Shown one piece after another: positions 47,814 through 59,028 of a stretch of 64,000 bases of DNA. The stretch is from Pseudomonadales bacterium. GTDB lineage: Bacteria > Pseudomonadota > Gammaproteobacteria > Pseudomonadales > Azotimanducaceae. Position numbers and translations under genes: made by a program. The stretch is taken from the NCBI GenBank assembly GCA_022448085.1, contig JAKUTH010000007.1, positions 1-64,000 on the forward strand, given 5' to 3'. The notes under the pieces were generated by a model that saw only the letters and a list, made by a program, of their open reading frames with translations, was not told the DNA's origin and did not search any database. Within the stretch, counting starts at the first letter, position 1. Each line of letters begins with the position of its first letter.

Positions 47814-48847
47814 TGATCGTCCATAGATAGAGTTGGCGTTGGCGCTTTATCTCGACTAATCAGCCAAAGTGCGGCGGCGGTTCGCCGCGCACAGTCCATA
47901 TAGAGGATGGACATCGGCGAAGCATTGTCGACTGCGACTATCGGCACGCCCGCATCGGTCTGTTCTCGAATCGCCGGATCTAACGGGAACTCTCCGAGCA
48001 ACGACGTTCCGTACTCCGCCGCTACCCGCTCGCCTCCTCCGTCGCCAAACAGTGCGTGTTTACGATCGCAGCCGTCGCACACAAAGTAACTCAAATTTTC
48101 GACTACCCCGATTATCGGTACCGAAACTTTACGAAACATCTCGATACCCTTGCGTGCGTCCGCCAACGCGATCTCCTGAGGCGTTGTTACGATAACCGCA
48201 CCGCCAACCGAAACTTGTTGTGACAGGGTCAGCTGAATATCTCCAGTTCCTGGTGGCATGTCGACGATGAGATAGTCCAGATCACTCCACGCAGTTTGTT
48301 GCAACAATTGCTGCAGCGCGCCCGACGCCATTGGTCCACGCCAAACCATCGGGGTTTTGTCCGTTACGAGCATGCTCATGGATATCGCTTCAATACCGTG
48401 GCATCGAATCGGCACAAACTCGTTCTCATTTCGTATTTCTGGGCGCTGACCTTCTCGAATCCCCAGCATGATTCCCTGACTGGGCCCATAAATATCCGCA
48501 TCCAAAATACCCACCTTTGCTCCGGCTCGATCTAAAGCCACAGCCAAGTTAACGGCCGTAGTTGATTTGCCAACACCACCCTTTCCCGAAGCGACGGCAA
48601 TTACATTGCTCGCCCCAGGCAAAGCATGAGAAGGAGGCGCCCTGAATTTCAATTCCAGAACGATTTCGTCTTCCATCCAATTTTCGAGCGCACCAGCGTA
48701 CGCCTTCGTCAGGCCTTCCACCGGGTATCCAAGCTCAATCAGGACATGCCATTTCCCATCCAATTTCGCGGCACGCTGGATCGCCCCAAGCTCGCGCCAA
48801 CTGACATTCACGATTGGATCTAGAAATGTCTCTAGTGGTTTCCCCAT
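47810..48847 (-). CDS. apbC: Iron-sulfur cluster carrier protein ApbC (Mrp)
   Basis: 345 residues from the ATG at 48847 ([11 protein letters not shown]); the longer frame to 48949 overlaps the metG promoter region. An N-terminal DUF59-like segment (about 1-75) is followed by the deviant Walker [11 protein letters not shown] (about 92), DADIYGPS, and the CxxC pair in [11 protein letters not shown] used to hold a bridging [4Fe-4S] cluster. It delivers Fe-S clusters to target proteins. Lies upstream of dcd and divergent from metG, as in Pseudomonas. Confidence 0.94.
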   Translation of the reverse strand: MGKPLETFLDPIVNVSWRELGAIQRAAKLDGKWHVLIELGYPVEGLTKAYAGALENWMEDEIVLELKFRAPPSHALPGASNVIAVASGKGGVGKSTTAVNLAVALDRAGAKVGILDADIYGPSQGIMLGIREGQRPEIRNENEFVPIRCHGIEAISMSMLVTDKTPMVWRGPMASGALQQLLQQTAWSDLDYLIVDMPPGTGDIQLTLSQQVSVGGAVIVTTPQEIALADARKGIEMFRKVSVPIIGVVENLSYFVCDGCDRKHALFGDGGGERVAAEYGTSLLGEFPLDPAIREQTDAGVPIVAVDNASPMSILYMDCARRTAAALWLISRDKAPTPTLSMDDQ

Positions 48848-48951
48848 ATAAGTTACTCGCCCCAATCGACTCAGCATTATATAGTGCGCCGCCAACAACC
48901 GTGCCTTTGTTAGCACGGAAACGCACACCATAAGAGTCGGATCTCTCAATC

Positions 48952-50931
48952 ATGCGGCGAATTCTTGTAACAAGCGCGCTGCCTAACGCCAACGGCGCAA
49001 TACATCTCGGTCATTTGCTCGAACACATCCAAACGGACATTTGGGTCCGTTATCAGCGGTTACAAGGCAACGAGTGCCTCTACGTATGTGCCGACGACAC
49101 CCACGGTACAGGGACGATGCTGAAAGCCGAGGAACTCGGGATCTCTGCTGAGGAACTCATTGACCAAGTTCGGATAGATCACATAGAAGACTTTAAAGAT
49201 TTTCTCGTACAGCACGACAATTACCATTCCACACATTCTCCAGAAAACGAACACTACTCGGCATTGATCTACGAACGGTTAAAGGACGCGGGGTACATCT
49301 TTACCAAGGAAGTAGAACAACTTTATGACCCAGAAAAGCAGCTGTTTTTAGCGGATCGCTACGTCAAAGGGACCTGCCCCCAATGCGGGATTGACGATCA
49401 GTACGGTGACAACTGCGAAGCCTGCGGTGCGACTTACGATGCAACCGAACTTGGCGAACCGCGGTCCCTTCTTTCGGGTGCTGGGCCAACGCTGCAATCT
49501 TCGACGCATCATTTTTTTGATCTAGCTCAATTTACGGATTTCCTCGACGGGTGGATCTCGACTGAAACAGTCCAATCTGAAGTCGCTAACAAACTTAGGG
49601 AATGGTTGGACGCGGGCCTAAAAGCTTGGGATATAAGTCGCGACGCTCCCTATTTCGGATTTCTTATTCCGGGCACGGACAAATACTTCTATGTCTGGAT
49701 GGATGCACCTATTGGGTACATGGCCAGTTTCAGCAACTACTGTGACGAAAACGATCTCGACTTCGAAGAATTCTGGGCCAGCGACAGCGTGACTGAAGTC
49801 CACCACTTTATCGGTAAGGATATAATCAATTTTCATGCTCTCTTTTGGCCAGCGGTATTAAGCGCTTCGGGCTTTCGTTTACCCACCCGTATCCATTCGC
49901 ACGGATTTATAACGGTCGAAGGTAGGAAAATGTCGAAGTCGCGCGGGACGTTCATTAACGCAAGAACGTATCTGGCTCATCTCGAACCCGAGTATCTGCG
50001 GTACTACTACGCGACAAAACTGTCCCCCAACAACGATGATATCGATGTTAATTGGGAAGATTTCGTGCAGCGAGTAAATTCCGACCTCGTCGGCAAAATC
50101 GTAAACATTGCCTCGCGCTGCGCAGGCTTCATCAATCAAACCACCGAATCCAGGCTTGCGCCAACTATTCACGACACACAACTGCTGCAAGTATTCGTTG
50201 ACGCTCAGGAGACCATAGGGCAGCTATATGAGACGAGTGATACAAATCGAGTCGTGCGGGAAGTCGCCGCACTGGCAGACCGAGCGAATCAATACATTGC
50301 AAACCACGCCCCATGGGAACTCGCTAAAACGACCGGACAAGAGAAACAAATTCAAGCCATTTGTTCTCTCGGCATCAACATGTACCGAATCCTGGTGATC
50401 TACTTGAAGCCCATTTTGCCTCGCCTGGCCAAACAGTCAGAAAAATTTCTAGCATGCGACGAGCTGGGCTGGTCCGATATCGGTACGCCTCTAGTCAATC
50501 ATCGGATTAATGTTTTTGAACCTCTTTTCACCCGTATCGACAAACGAGCCGTCGATGCGATGGTCGACGCATCGCGCGAAGATCGCGTTGAAACTGAGGA
50601 CAACCCTATGATTACGATCAACGACTTCGAGCAAATCGATTTAAGAGTAGCAAGAATCGTATCTGCTGAATCCGTCGATGGGGCCGATAAGTTACTTCGC
50701 CTAACGCTCGACGTGGGCGACCACCACCGAACCGTGTTTTCCGGCATCAAGTTAGCTTACGCTCCAGAGGATCTAGTGGGGAGGCTAACCGTCGTTGTTG
50801 CCAACCTCGAGCCGCGTGAGATGCGCTTTGGGACATCAGAAGGCATGGTGCTCGCGGCTGCAAACGGAAACAGCGAAATCTTTTTGATTTCTGTTGACAC
50901 AGGGGCCGAACCAGGAACCCGAATAACCTGA
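48952..50931 (+). CDS. metG: Methionyl-tRNA synthetase
   Basis: 659 residues. The class I signature HLGH is at residues 18-21 and KMSKS near 327. A four-Cys zinc knuckle lies in [19 protein letters not shown]. The C-terminal 110 or so residues are a tRNA-binding EMAP/Trbp111-like domain ([14 protein letters not shown]), which mediates dimerisation. It charges initiator and elongator tRNA-Met. It is divergent from apbC by 104 nt and followed by nth. Confidence 0.97.
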   Translation: MRRILVTSALPNANGAIHLGHLLEHIQTDIWVRYQRLQGNECLYVCADDTHGTGTMLKAEELGISAEELIDQVRIDHIEDFKDFLVQHDNYHSTHSPENEHYSALIYERLKDAGYIFTKEVEQLYDPEKQLFLADRYVKGTCPQCGIDDQYGDNCEACGATYDATELGEPRSLLSGAGPTLQSSTHHFFDLAQFTDFLDGWISTETVQSEVANKLREWLDAGLKAWDISRDAPYFGFLIPGTDKYFYVWMDAPIGYMASFSNYCDENDLDFEEFWASDSVTEVHHFIGKDIINFHALFWPAVLSASGFRLPTRIHSHGFITVEGRKMSKSRGTFINARTYLAHLEPEYLRYYYATKLSPNNDDIDVNWEDFVQRVNSDLVGKIVNIASRCAGFINQTTESRLAPTIHDTQLLQVFVDAQETIGQLYETSDTNRVVREVAALADRANQYIANHAPWELAKTTGQEKQIQAICSLGINMYRILVIYLKPILPRLAKQSEKFLACDELGWSDIGTPLVNHRINVFEPLFTRIDKRAVDAMVDASREDRVETEDNPMITINDFEQIDLRVARIVSAESVDGADKLLRLTLDVGDHHRTVFSGIKLAYAPEDLVGRLTVVVANLEPREMRFGTSEGMVLAAANGNSEIFLISVDTGAEPGTRIT

Positions 50932-51027
50932 GAGATCGTGCCGACTGTTCGTTTTACGCGCAATCATGTCGCCGGAGGGACTTACGATCGAATTTCTCAG
51001 CCTGATAAACCGCATGGATGGCGCGAT

Positions 51028-51666
51028 ATGAACAAGGCGAAACGCATCGCTATTTTCGAACGGCTTAAAGAAGCGACCCCGAAACCAGAGACTGAGCTGC
51101 AATATCAAACGCCCTTCGAACTACTGATCGCGGTGATTCTTTCGGCACAAGCCACGGACGTTAGCGTCAACTTAGCAACCAAAAAACTGTTCGCTGCAGC
51201 CAATAATCCCGAGGCATTACGCGATCTCGGAATCCGGCGATTAAAGAGCTTTATCAAGTCGATCGGGTTGTTCAACACGAAGGCCGAGAACATACTAAAG
51301 ACCTGTCAAATCCTGATCGACGAACATAGTGGTCTGGTTCCGAAGGATCGCCCTTCACTTGAAGCGCTATCCGGGGTCGGTCGAAAAACGGCCAACGTCA
51401 TTCTCAATACGGCGTTCGGCGAACCCACGATCGCGGTCGACACCCACATTTTCCGGATTTCCAACCGCATCAATCTCGCGCCGGGAAAAAATGTTCGCGA
51501 AGTCGAAGATCGCCTCATGCGCGTCGTCCCGAACGACTACAAACAGGGCGCGCACCACTGGCTAATCTTGCACGGTCGTTACGTTTGTGTCGCTCGCAAA
51601 CCGCGATGTGGTGCGTGCGTTATCGAAGATCTGTGCGAATTCAAAGACAAAACCGAGTACGAGTGA
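51028..51666 (+). CDS. nth: Endonuclease III
   Basis: 212 residues from the ATG at 51028 (MNKAKRIAIFERLKEA). The helix-hairpin-helix LEALSGVGRKTANVIL includes the catalytic Lys, VDTHIFRISNRI has the catalytic Asp, and the C-terminal four-Cys [4Fe-4S] loop is CVARKPRCGACVIEDLC. It removes oxidised pyrimidines and nicks AP sites. In Pseudomonas the rnf electron-transport genes lie between metG and nth; here the gap is 96 nt and empty. Confidence 0.97.
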   Translation: MNKAKRIAIFERLKEATPKPETELQYQTPFELLIAVILSAQATDVSVNLATKKLFAAANNPEALRDLGIRRLKSFIKSIGLFNTKAENILKTCQILIDEHSGLVPKDRPSLEALSGVGRKTANVILNTAFGEPTIAVDTHIFRISNRINLAPGKNVREVEDRLMRVVPNDYKQGAHHWLILHGRYVCVARKPRCGACVIEDLCEFKDKTEYE

Positions 51667-51743
51667 CCGCGTACGGCTTTCGAGTCGTCCAAGCGGCGCC
51701 TCATTGAGTTCACCCGCCCTATTCCTTATGCCATTCTTTACTT

Positions 51744-52955
51744 CTATCGGTTTCGCCCGCGTCGCGCGGCAATGCGAAGTCGGAGCGCGTTCAAGCGAAT
51801 AAATCCCGTGGCATCGGATTGCTCGTAAGCGCCCGCATCCTCGTCAAACGTCACGATATCGACGTCATAAAGGCTGTCCGTCGTCGATGAGCGCCCAATG
51901 ACGTAAACACCGCCTTTGTACAACTTCAGTTTGACAGAACCACTAACAGCATTTTGTGACGCATCAATCAGGGCCTGCATGACGCGGCGCTCAGGCGACC
52001 ACCAAAATCCGTTGTAGATCATTCGCGCATAACGCGGCATCAATTCATCGCGTAGATGCGTGACCTCGCGATCCATCGTGATCGACTCCATGGCACGATG
52101 CGCTTTCAACAGAATCGTACCGCCTGGCGTCTCATAACATCCCCTGGATTTCATGCCGACATAACGATTTTCGACAATGTCGCTCCGTCCCACACCATGG
52201 CGCCCGCCTATCTCATTGAGCAGCCGAATTACACCTGCAGGTGTCAGCGACTCTCCGTTGACTGCAACCGCATCTCCGTTTTGATACGCGATCTCGATAG
52301 ACTGGGGTTCATCGGGAGCGTCCTCGGGCGAAACCGTCCATCGCCACATGTCGTCATTGGGCGCGGTGCCCGGGTCTTCTAAAATCCCTCCTTCGTATGA
52401 AATGTGCAAGAGATTAGCGTCCATCGAGTATGGCGCTTCACCTGACTGCTCGTAATCGACTGGAATTGCATGTTTTCTACAATATTCCATCAGTGCTTCA
52501 CGGGAATTGATTTCCCACTCTCGATGCGGCGCGATAACGCGAATGTCAGGATCTAGTGCATACGCGCCAAACTCGAACCGCACTTGATCGTTCCCTTTGC
52601 CTGTTGCTCCGTGCGCCACGGCCTCCGCGCCCGTTTCGCGCGCGATCTCGACTAATCTTTTTGCAATCAATGGACGGGCAATACTGGTTCCGAGCAAGTA
52701 TTCCCCCTCATAAATTGTATTTGCTCGGAACATAGGAAAAACGTAATCCCGAGCAAAGGTTTCGGTAAGGTCTTCAACGAAGATCTTGTCAACACCCATG
52801 GCCTCGGCCTTGGCGCGTGCGGCTTCTAACTCTTCGCCCTGGCCTATGTCGGCGGTGAACGTGATCACTTCAGCATCGTATGTCTCCTGTAGCCATCGGC
52901 AAATCACAGATGTGTCGAGCCCACCGGAATACGAGAGAACTATTTTTTCTTTCAT
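51744..52955 (-). CDS. argG: Argininosuccinate synthase
   Basis: 403 residues. The N-terminal ATP-binding [17 protein letters not shown], then [10 protein letters not shown], and the substrate-binding [12 protein letters not shown] and [20 protein letters not shown] are diagnostic. It joins citrulline and aspartate in arginine synthesis. argD and argF are nearby at 55356-57466, and the set argG-rnt-grxD-argF follows Pseudomonas order. Confidence 0.97.
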   Translation of the reverse strand: MKEKIVLSYSGGLDTSVICRWLQETYDAEVITFTADIGQGEELEAARAKAEAMGVDKIFVEDLTETFARDYVFPMFRANTIYEGEYLLGTSIARPLIAKRLVEIARETGAEAVAHGATGKGNDQVRFEFGAYALDPDIRVIAPHREWEINSREALMEYCRKHAIPVDYEQSGEAPYSMDANLLHISYEGGILEDPGTAPNDDMWRWTVSPEDAPDEPQSIEIAYQNGDAVAVNGESLTPAGVIRLLNEIGGRHGVGRSDIVENRYVGMKSRGCYETPGGTILLKAHRAMESITMDREVTHLRDELMPRYARMIYNGFWWSPERRVMQALIDASQNAVSGSVKLKLYKGGVYVIGRSSTTDSLYDVDIVTFDEDAGAYEQSDATGFIRLNALRLRIAARRGRNR

Positions 52956-53110
52956 CGTCTCTTCCGCGAAAAAAGACGCGGAGTTTACCTCTCTAGGCCC
53001 CTATACGTGCAACTAACCAGCAAACGCCCGTGTTCACCACTTCTAAAAGATCGCGCCCCAAACGTGCGTTAGATGCCATACGCAACTCGTCAAACTGGTA
53101 GTCTTGGCCG

Positions 53111-53725
53111 ATGGAGTTGAATGCGCGTTTTCGCGGCTACCTACCCGTTGTCATTGATGTCGAAACCGGAGGATTCGATCGGTCACGCCATGCTTTGCTC
53201 CAAATCGCTATCGTTTTACTTGGCTGGGAGGACGATCAACTTCATCCGGCGAGTACTCACGTCTGGGATCTAATCCCTCATGCCGACATGGACGTGGAAG
53301 AAGTTTCTTTGCAGGTCACGGGAATCGACTTGAACGACCCAGATCGCGACGCGATAAGCGAGGGCGAGGCGCTACAAGAATGTTTTCGCGTCATACGGCG
53401 TGCCGTTCGCGACGCCCATTGCCAGCGGGCCATTGTGACCGCTCACAATGGACACTTCGACCATGGCTTCATCGCGACAGGCAGCGAACGCAACAACATC
53501 AAACGTAATCCGTTCCATCCGTTCAGCGTCATCGACACGGCCTCTCTTGCTGCAGTCGCCTTCGGTCACACGGTCCTCAGTGAAGCATGTGCCCGCGCCG
53601 GCATCGACTTTGACGAAGAAAATGCCCACGACGCCGTATACGACGCCGAAGTCACGGCGGCTCTATTTTGCCGCATTGTCAATGCTTCCGGATTTGAACT
53701 CCCAATTGAATGGGGTGAGGATTAG
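53111..53725 (+). CDS. rnt: Ribonuclease T
   Basis: 204 residues. The DEDDh exonuclease motifs are VIDVETGGFD (Exo I), AHNGHFDHGF (Exo II) and HDAVYDAE (Exo III with His and Asp). It trims tRNA CCA ends and matures other stable RNAs. Its stop overlaps the stop of convergent grxD by 4 nt. Confidence 0.95.
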   Translation: MELNARFRGYLPVVIDVETGGFDRSRHALLQIAIVLLGWEDDQLHPASTHVWDLIPHADMDVEEVSLQVTGIDLNDPDRDAISEGEALQECFRVIRRAVRDAHCQRAIVTAHNGHFDHGFIATGSERNNIKRNPFHPFSVIDTASLAAVAFGHTVLSEACARAGIDFDEENAHDAVYDAEVTAALFCRIVNASGFELPIEWGED

Positions 53726-54066
53726 GCGTTGGTTGAATCAGATTCCAAGGCGGCAGCCTCTCGAACCAGCGACTCGAGTTCTCCAGCTTCGTGCATTTCG
53801 GTCACAATATCGCACCCGCCGATCAGCTCCCCATTCACATATAGCTGAGGGAACGTCGGCCAATCCGCGTACTGGGGCAACGTTGCTCTGATCTCCGGAT
53901 TACTGAGTATGTCGACGTACGCAAAACGTTGCCCGCACGACATCAAACACTGTACCGTCTGCGCAGAAAAACCACACTGCGGCGCTTGCGGCGAGCCCTT
54001 CATATAAAGAAGGATTCGATTGCTATCAATTTGTTCGCGGATCGTTGTTAATACATCTTCGCTCAT
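53722..54066 (-). CDS. grxD: Monothiol glutaredoxin GrxD
   Basis: 114 residues from the ATG at 54066 (MSEDVLTTIREQI); a much longer frame upstream has no homology. The CGFS active site lies in APQCGFSAQ, followed by WPTFPQLYVNGELIGGCDI for glutathione binding. It binds a [2Fe-2S] cluster with glutathione and transfers it to target proteins. It is adjacent to rnt as in Pseudomonas. Confidence 0.95.
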   Translation of the reverse strand: MSEDVLTTIREQIDSNRILLYMKGSPQAPQCGFSAQTVQCLMSCGQRFAYVDILSNPEIRATLPQYADWPTFPQLYVNGELIGGCDIVTEMHEAGELESLVREAAALESDSTNA

Positions 54067-54132
54067 TGGACACCCAACTCTGCGCACTCGTGGCTTCGAA
54101 CAATATTGTAGGGTTAACTCAATTAAACCGCC

Positions 54133-55281
54133 ATGCCCGACTTCAGCATAAGGATTGATCGCGCTAGCAGCGACAGCACAAAATGGAACAAGTACCAAGA
54201 CCATGACGTGATCCCGTTTTGGGTCGCAGACATGGATTTCGCGGCACCTGATTTCGTTTTGGAGGCACTTCACGAACGGATTGATCACGGCATCCTCGGC
54301 TACGCGGAGCCCCAGTCGGAACTTGTCGACGCCGCGTGTAAATGGTTTTGGCACCGTTTCAACTGGAAGGTGGATCCTGATTGGTTAATCTGGATTCCCG
54401 GCGTAGTGCCTGGTTTAAACATCGCAAGTCGGGCGATCGGCTCCGACAACGATGCTCTCATCATAATGACGCCCGTCTATCCGCCATTCTTGTCAGTGCC
54501 TGAGACCTCGGACAAACAGATTCTTCGTTCCCCGTTACTTTACGATGGCGAAAAGTGGATCATGGATTTCGCCGACATCGGGGACAAAGCTCGTTTGGCG
54601 AGCGGGCTGCTTCTCTCAAACCCCCAAAACCCAACCGGTCGTGTCTATTCTGAAAACGAGCTCTCGAAGCTCGCGAATATCTGCCTGGCCAACGACGTAG
54701 TCGTTGTGAGCGATGAAATTCACTGGGGTATCGTGCTTGATGAACATCGCAGCCACATCCCTATAGCAAGTATCAGCGAAGAATTCGCGCACACGACAAT
54801 AACGCTCATCGCTTCAACTAAAACGTACAACATAGCCGGCGTTAACTGTGCTCTCGGAGTAATTCCCGATCCCACGTTGCGCGAACGCTTCGTCGACGCG
54901 ACGACCGGCCTGGTGTCCCACATATCGCCGCTTGCATACACTGCCACTTTCGCGACGTTTCTCGACCAATCGTCGTGGGTTAATGATCTCCTCGCATACC
55001 TTCGAGTCAACCGGGATTTACTCGAACGTTGTGTGGAGGAAATACCGGGCATTGCAATGGCTCACGTGGAAGGTACCTACCTCGGTTGGATCGACGCTAG
55101 ATCACTGCAGATAGACGATCCCGCCACGTTCTTCGAAAACCACGGGCTCGGCTTTTCGAACGGTGTCGATTTCAATGGTGAGGGGTTCGTACGATTTAAT
55201 TTTGCCTGTCCCCGCGACCTACTATTGGAAGGCATCGAGCGATTAAAAAAAGCCGCTTCGTCCTGCAATATGAGGCCTTGA
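54133..55281 (+). CDS. PatB/MalY-family pyridoxal-phosphate C-S lyase
   Basis: 382 residues of fold-type I aminotransferase type. VIPFWVADMDFAAPDFVLEAL at the N-terminus is typical of the PatB/MalY (cystathionine beta-lyase) group. LLLSNPQNPTGRVYS binds the cofactor, and the PLP Lys lies in IASTKTYNIAG (about 235). These enzymes cleave cystathionine or cysteine S-conjugates. It overlaps the extended argD frame by 4 nt but the true argD start lies 75 nt downstream. Confidence 0.88.
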   Translation: MPDFSIRIDRASSDSTKWNKYQDHDVIPFWVADMDFAAPDFVLEALHERIDHGILGYAEPQSELVDAACKWFWHRFNWKVDPDWLIWIPGVVPGLNIASRAIGSDNDALIIMTPVYPPFLSVPETSDKQILRSPLLYDGEKWIMDFADIGDKARLASGLLLSNPQNPTGRVYSENELSKLANICLANDVVVVSDEIHWGIVLDEHRSHIPIASISEEFAHTTITLIASTKTYNIAGVNCALGVIPDPTLRERFVDATTGLVSHISPLAYTATFATFLDQSSWVNDLLAYLRVNRDLLERCVEEIPGIAMAHVEGTYLGWIDARSLQIDDPATFFENHGLGFSNGVDFNGEGFVRFNFACPRDLLLEGIERLKKAASSCNMRP

Positions 55282-55355
55282 CAGGAAAGCCCCCTCGATT
55301 AATATCGTTCGTTTCCCGGGCAGCAAGCGCTGCCCGCGTTTGTTTTGGAGGCAAG

Positions 55356-56537
55356 ATGATGTCAAGCGTACCCACAATAATGCCCACCTATGGGCGCTTA
55401 CCGGTATCTTTCGAACGTGGTAAGGGCGCATGCCTGTTCGATGCCGATGGGAACCGTTATCTCGATGCGCTCGCTGGTATCGCGGTTTGTGGACTGGGCC
55501 ATGCTCATCCGGCAGTCACTGATGCGATCCAACGGCAAGCTGAAACCTTATTACATACGTCGAATCTCTACGAGATCCCTCTACAAACACAACTTGCCGC
55601 TCGTCTATGCGAAATTTCTGGCATGGACAACGTTTTTTTCGCCAATTCGGGTGCGGAGGCGAACGAAGCAGCGTTGAAAATTGCGCGTCGCTACGGCAAT
55701 GAACGCGGGATCGACAACCCCCAGGTGATCGCGATGGAAGGCAGTTTTCATGGACGCACCATGGCAACGCTCACGGCAACGGGTAATCGAAAGGTCCAAG
55801 CGAGTTTCGAACCGTTGCTTGGAGGCTTTCTACGGGCGCCCTACAACGACATACCAGCGATCACCAATATCGCCGCAAACAATAGTGGCGTTGTCGCCAT
55901 TTTTGTGGAACCCGTATTGGGAGAGGGGGGAGTACAAATTCCTGCCGACGATTACCTTCCAAAGTTGCGCGAAATCTGTGACGACCGGGACTGGCTGCTA
56001 ATCCTTGATGAAGTCCAGACCGGAAACGGAAGGACAGGTCGCTACTTCGCGTATCAACATACGAATATATTGCCCGACGTCGTAACGACGGCCAAAGGGC
56101 TAGGGAACGGTGTTCCTATCGGGGCTTGTTTGGCTCGCGGTACCGCGGCTGAAACACTCGTTGCCGGAACACATGGCTCCACATTTGGTGGTAACCCACT
56201 CTCCTGCGCGGCCGCTCTAGCCGTAATCACTGAACTCACGGATGGCGGCGTAATAGAACGTGCGGCCGAACTCGGTGAACGCATTAAAAACGCGCTCGTC
56301 GAACAACTTGAAGGCCTCAACCACGTTCGCGATATCCGAGGAAAGGGCATGATGATCGCCGTCGAGCTCGATAACCCCTGCACCGATCTAATCCAAAAGG
56401 CGTTAGCAAAAAGACTGCTGTTGAACGTTACCACCGATACTGTTCTGCGGTTACTCCCACCCTTAAATCTAACGGATGACGAAGCTGACGAAATCGTCGA
56501 AATAGTGACGTCGCTCGTTCAGGCAGCCGGTTCGTAA
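55356..56537 (+). CDS. argD: Acetylornithine aminotransferase
   Basis: 393 residues from the first of two adjacent ATG codons (55356, 55359); GGAGG lies 4 and 7 bases upstream of them, so the second may be the real one. TYGRLPVSFERGKGACLFDADGN at the start, FFANSGAEANEAALKIAR, LILDEVQTGNGRTG and THGSTFGGNPLSCA mark the enzyme. It transaminates N-acetylglutamate semialdehyde in arginine synthesis. argF follows 29 nt later. Confidence 0.93.
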   Translation: MMSSVPTIMPTYGRLPVSFERGKGACLFDADGNRYLDALAGIAVCGLGHAHPAVTDAIQRQAETLLHTSNLYEIPLQTQLAARLCEISGMDNVFFANSGAEANEAALKIARRYGNERGIDNPQVIAMEGSFHGRTMATLTATGNRKVQASFEPLLGGFLRAPYNDIPAITNIAANNSGVVAIFVEPVLGEGGVQIPADDYLPKLREICDDRDWLLILDEVQTGNGRTGRYFAYQHTNILPDVVTTAKGLGNGVPIGACLARGTAAETLVAGTHGSTFGGNPLSCAAALAVITELTDGGVIERAAELGERIKNALVEQLEGLNHVRDIRGKGMMIAVELDNPCTDLIQKALAKRLLLNVTTDTVLRLLPPLNLTDDEADEIVEIVTSLVQAAGS

Positions 56538-56566
56538 AGAGCCCATCGAACCACGGCTGCATACAG

Positions 56567-57466
56567 ATGTCGGTTAAGAATTTCCTCTCCCTAACGGACT
56601 TTTCTCGCGGGGACCTCGAACAAATCATTGAACGCGCCGCCGAACTCAAGCGTTTGCACGAGTCAGGGATTCAACACCGACCCCTCGAAGGAAAAACCAT
56701 GGCCATGATCTTCGAACTCAAATCTACTCGGACACGGGTGGCTTTTGAAACCGGCATGCATCAACTTGGCGGCCACGCCATTTTTTTGCGGCCCGATGAA
56801 ACTCAATTGGGTCGTGGGGAGCCGATAGAGGACACCGCGCGCGTACTCTCGTCGTTGGTCGATATCGTCATGCTGCGAGTCCAGGATCACGTCAATATCA
56901 GCCGTTTTGCAGCAGCATCTTCAGTACCGGTAATCAATGGTATGAGCGATCGTTTCCATCCGTGTCAACTCCTCGCGGACATGCAAACGTTCGCCGAAAA
57001 ACGAGGGTCTATTCGGGATCAATCGGTTGCTTTTATCGGCGACGGTTACAATATGTGCAACTCTTACATTCTTGCGTCAAATCAATTCGAATTCGACTTG
57101 GCGATTTCGACGCCTGCGGAATTTCGGCCGGACGAAGATGTTATCGACGGCAATAATCGTGCACGTTGGGTCGCTACCCCCGAAGAAGCAGTATCTGGCG
57201 CCAACCTAGTCGTGACGGACGTATGGTCGTCGATGGGTCGAGAAAACGAGCGCTCTGAGCGTCGCGAGGCTTTTCGAGGTTTCCAGGTCAACTCCGATTT
57301 ACTCGACAACGCGGATGCCAACGCTCTTTTTATGCACTGCCTTCCCGCGCATCGGGGCGAAGAAATCAGTGACGACTTACTCGACGATCCACGTTCCGTT
57401 GTTTGGGAGGAGGCGGGCAATAGACTGCACTCTCAAAAAGCCCTACTCGAGTTCATGCTGGGCTAA
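56567..57466 (+). CDS. argF: Ornithine carbamoyltransferase
   Basis: 299 residues. The carbamoyl-phosphate motif is in FELKSTRTRVAFE (STRTR), with RVQDHVNISRFA, the ornithine-binding VTDVWSSMG, and MHCLPAHRGEE with the catalytic Cys. It makes citrulline from ornithine. It is directly after argD in an argD-argF unit, with argG on the other side of rnt and grxD. Confidence 0.97.
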   Translation: MSVKNFLSLTDFSRGDLEQIIERAAELKRLHESGIQHRPLEGKTMAMIFELKSTRTRVAFETGMHQLGGHAIFLRPDETQLGRGEPIEDTARVLSSLVDIVMLRVQDHVNISRFAAASSVPVINGMSDRFHPCQLLADMQTFAEKRGSIRDQSVAFIGDGYNMCNSYILASNQFEFDLAISTPAEFRPDEDVIDGNNRARWVATPEEAVSGANLVVTDVWSSMGRENERSERREAFRGFQVNSDLLDNADANALFMHCLPAHRGEEISDDLLDDPRSVVWEEAGNRLHSQKALLEFMLG

Positions 57467-57510
57467 CTTCAACGATTCAAGCATAGATTATCCGAGGGCT
57501 AGAAAGATCT

Positions 57511-58995
57511 TCAGGGCTTAATAGCAAGCGCTTGCGATACTGCGCGTCGCCATCCGGCTACGCGTGCGGAACGAACGTCGTCTTCCAAAACGGGCGAAAA
57601 TCGTCGGTCAATGGTCCAGTGGTGGCTCGCGTCCTCTAGATGATTAATGAGCCCCGCCCCTATTGCAGCCAGGACGCCGGCGCCCCAGGCCGTGGTTTCC
57701 GTGAGCTTAGGTCGTTCCAAGGCCGATTCGGTTACGTCGGATAGGAACTGACAAAACCAATCGTTTTGGACCATACCACCGTCAATCCTCACCCGTTGCA
57801 GCTCTACCCCATCGGATCGAAAAGCGTTAAATAAGTCCATCGTCTGAAATGCTATGCTCGACAGCGTCGCCGTCACAATCTCATCCACACCTGAATCCAG
57901 AGTTAATCCCGATATGACTCCTCGTGCATCCGGTCGCCAATACGGGGCGCCAAGGCCTGTAAAGGCTGGCACGACGTAGACACCGTTGGTATTACCATCC
58001 GTTTTACTTGCGATTTCCGCCGTTTCAGCTGCGTTTTCAATAAAACCTAACTTGTCGCGTAACCATTTGACGGCGACCCCGGCTGAAAAAATGCTGCCTT
58101 CCGTCGCAAACGTAGTCCGACCATTAATCCTATAACCGATGGTGGTCAACAACCCCGTTGTCGAGTCCACCCGCTTTGTTCCGGTATTTACCATGACAAA
58201 ACAACCCGTGCCATACGTACTTTTCACCATACCCGGCGAAATACAACCCTGGCCGATTAGCGCCGCTTGTTGATCTCCGGCGATGCCAAAAATGGGTATT
58301 TCGGCACCAAACCATTGCGCTTCCGCCCTCCCGTAGTCTGCGACACTGTCCTTGACCTCCGGGAGCAAACTGGCTGGAATCCCGAAATAGTCCAACAAGA
58401 TATCGCTCCAAACGTGACGTGTAATGTCGAATAGCTGGGTACGAGCGGCATTGGTGGCGTCCGTGGCATGGCTTCGCCCTCCCGTAAGTCGCCACACGAG
58501 AAACGTGTCGACGGTACCGAACCGCAACCTATCTGACCTAGCTAAGCGCTGCGCTTCGGGGTCACGAAGCAACCATTCAACTTTTGTACTTGAAAAATAT
58601 GGATCGATGACGAGGCCCGTCACGTCGTTGACAGTAGTCTCCATCCCATCTGATTGCATTTGAACGCACCGTTCTGCCGTGCGGCGATCTTGCCAAACGA
58701 TCGCGTTGTGGACGGCTTGTCCCGACTCTGCGTCCCAAAGCACTGTTGTTTCCCTTTGGTTCGCAATGCCTATCGCAGCAATTCCCGCTGCCTCCACCGG
58801 TGAGGACGCGATGGCATTGCGTGCTGCTTTCAATGTTGTGTTCCAAATAACCTCGGGATCTTGTTCGACCCAGCCATCGCGCGGAAAAATTTGATCAAAG
58901 GGGCAACTGCCTTCGCCAACAGGATTACCAACGTCGTCGAAAACAATTGCTCGCGAACTCGACGTGCCCTGATCTATAGCCAATATGTAGTTCAT
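57511..58995 (-). CDS. glpK: Glycerol kinase
   Basis: 494 residues. AIDQGTSSSRAIVFD at the N-terminus, DGWVEQDPEVIW, WQDRRTAERC and the second ATPase block YGTGCFVMVNTG identify the FGGY-family glycerol kinase. It phosphorylates glycerol to glycerol-3-phosphate. The gene is alone; no glpF or glpD is adjacent. Its promoter lies in the 341-nt region shared with nrdA, next to a palindrome at 59029-59055. Confidence 0.96.
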   Translation of the reverse strand: MNYILAIDQGTSSSRAIVFDDVGNPVGEGSCPFDQIFPRDGWVEQDPEVIWNTTLKAARNAIASSPVEAAGIAAIGIANQRETTVLWDAESGQAVHNAIVWQDRRTAERCVQMQSDGMETTVNDVTGLVIDPYFSSTKVEWLLRDPEAQRLARSDRLRFGTVDTFLVWRLTGGRSHATDATNAARTQLFDITRHVWSDILLDYFGIPASLLPEVKDSVADYGRAEAQWFGAEIPIFGIAGDQQAALIGQGCISPGMVKSTYGTGCFVMVNTGTKRVDSTTGLLTTIGYRINGRTTFATEGSIFSAGVAVKWLRDKLGFIENAAETAEIASKTDGNTNGVYVVPAFTGLGAPYWRPDARGVISGLTLDSGVDEIVTATLSSIAFQTMDLFNAFRSDGVELQRVRIDGGMVQNDWFCQFLSDVTESALERPKLTETTAWGAGVLAAIGAGLINHLEDASHHWTIDRRFSPVLEDDVRSARVAGWRRAVSQALAIKP

Positions 58996-59028
58996 AGCTG
59001 GTTTTTCGCTCCTCTATTCTTAGTTACG

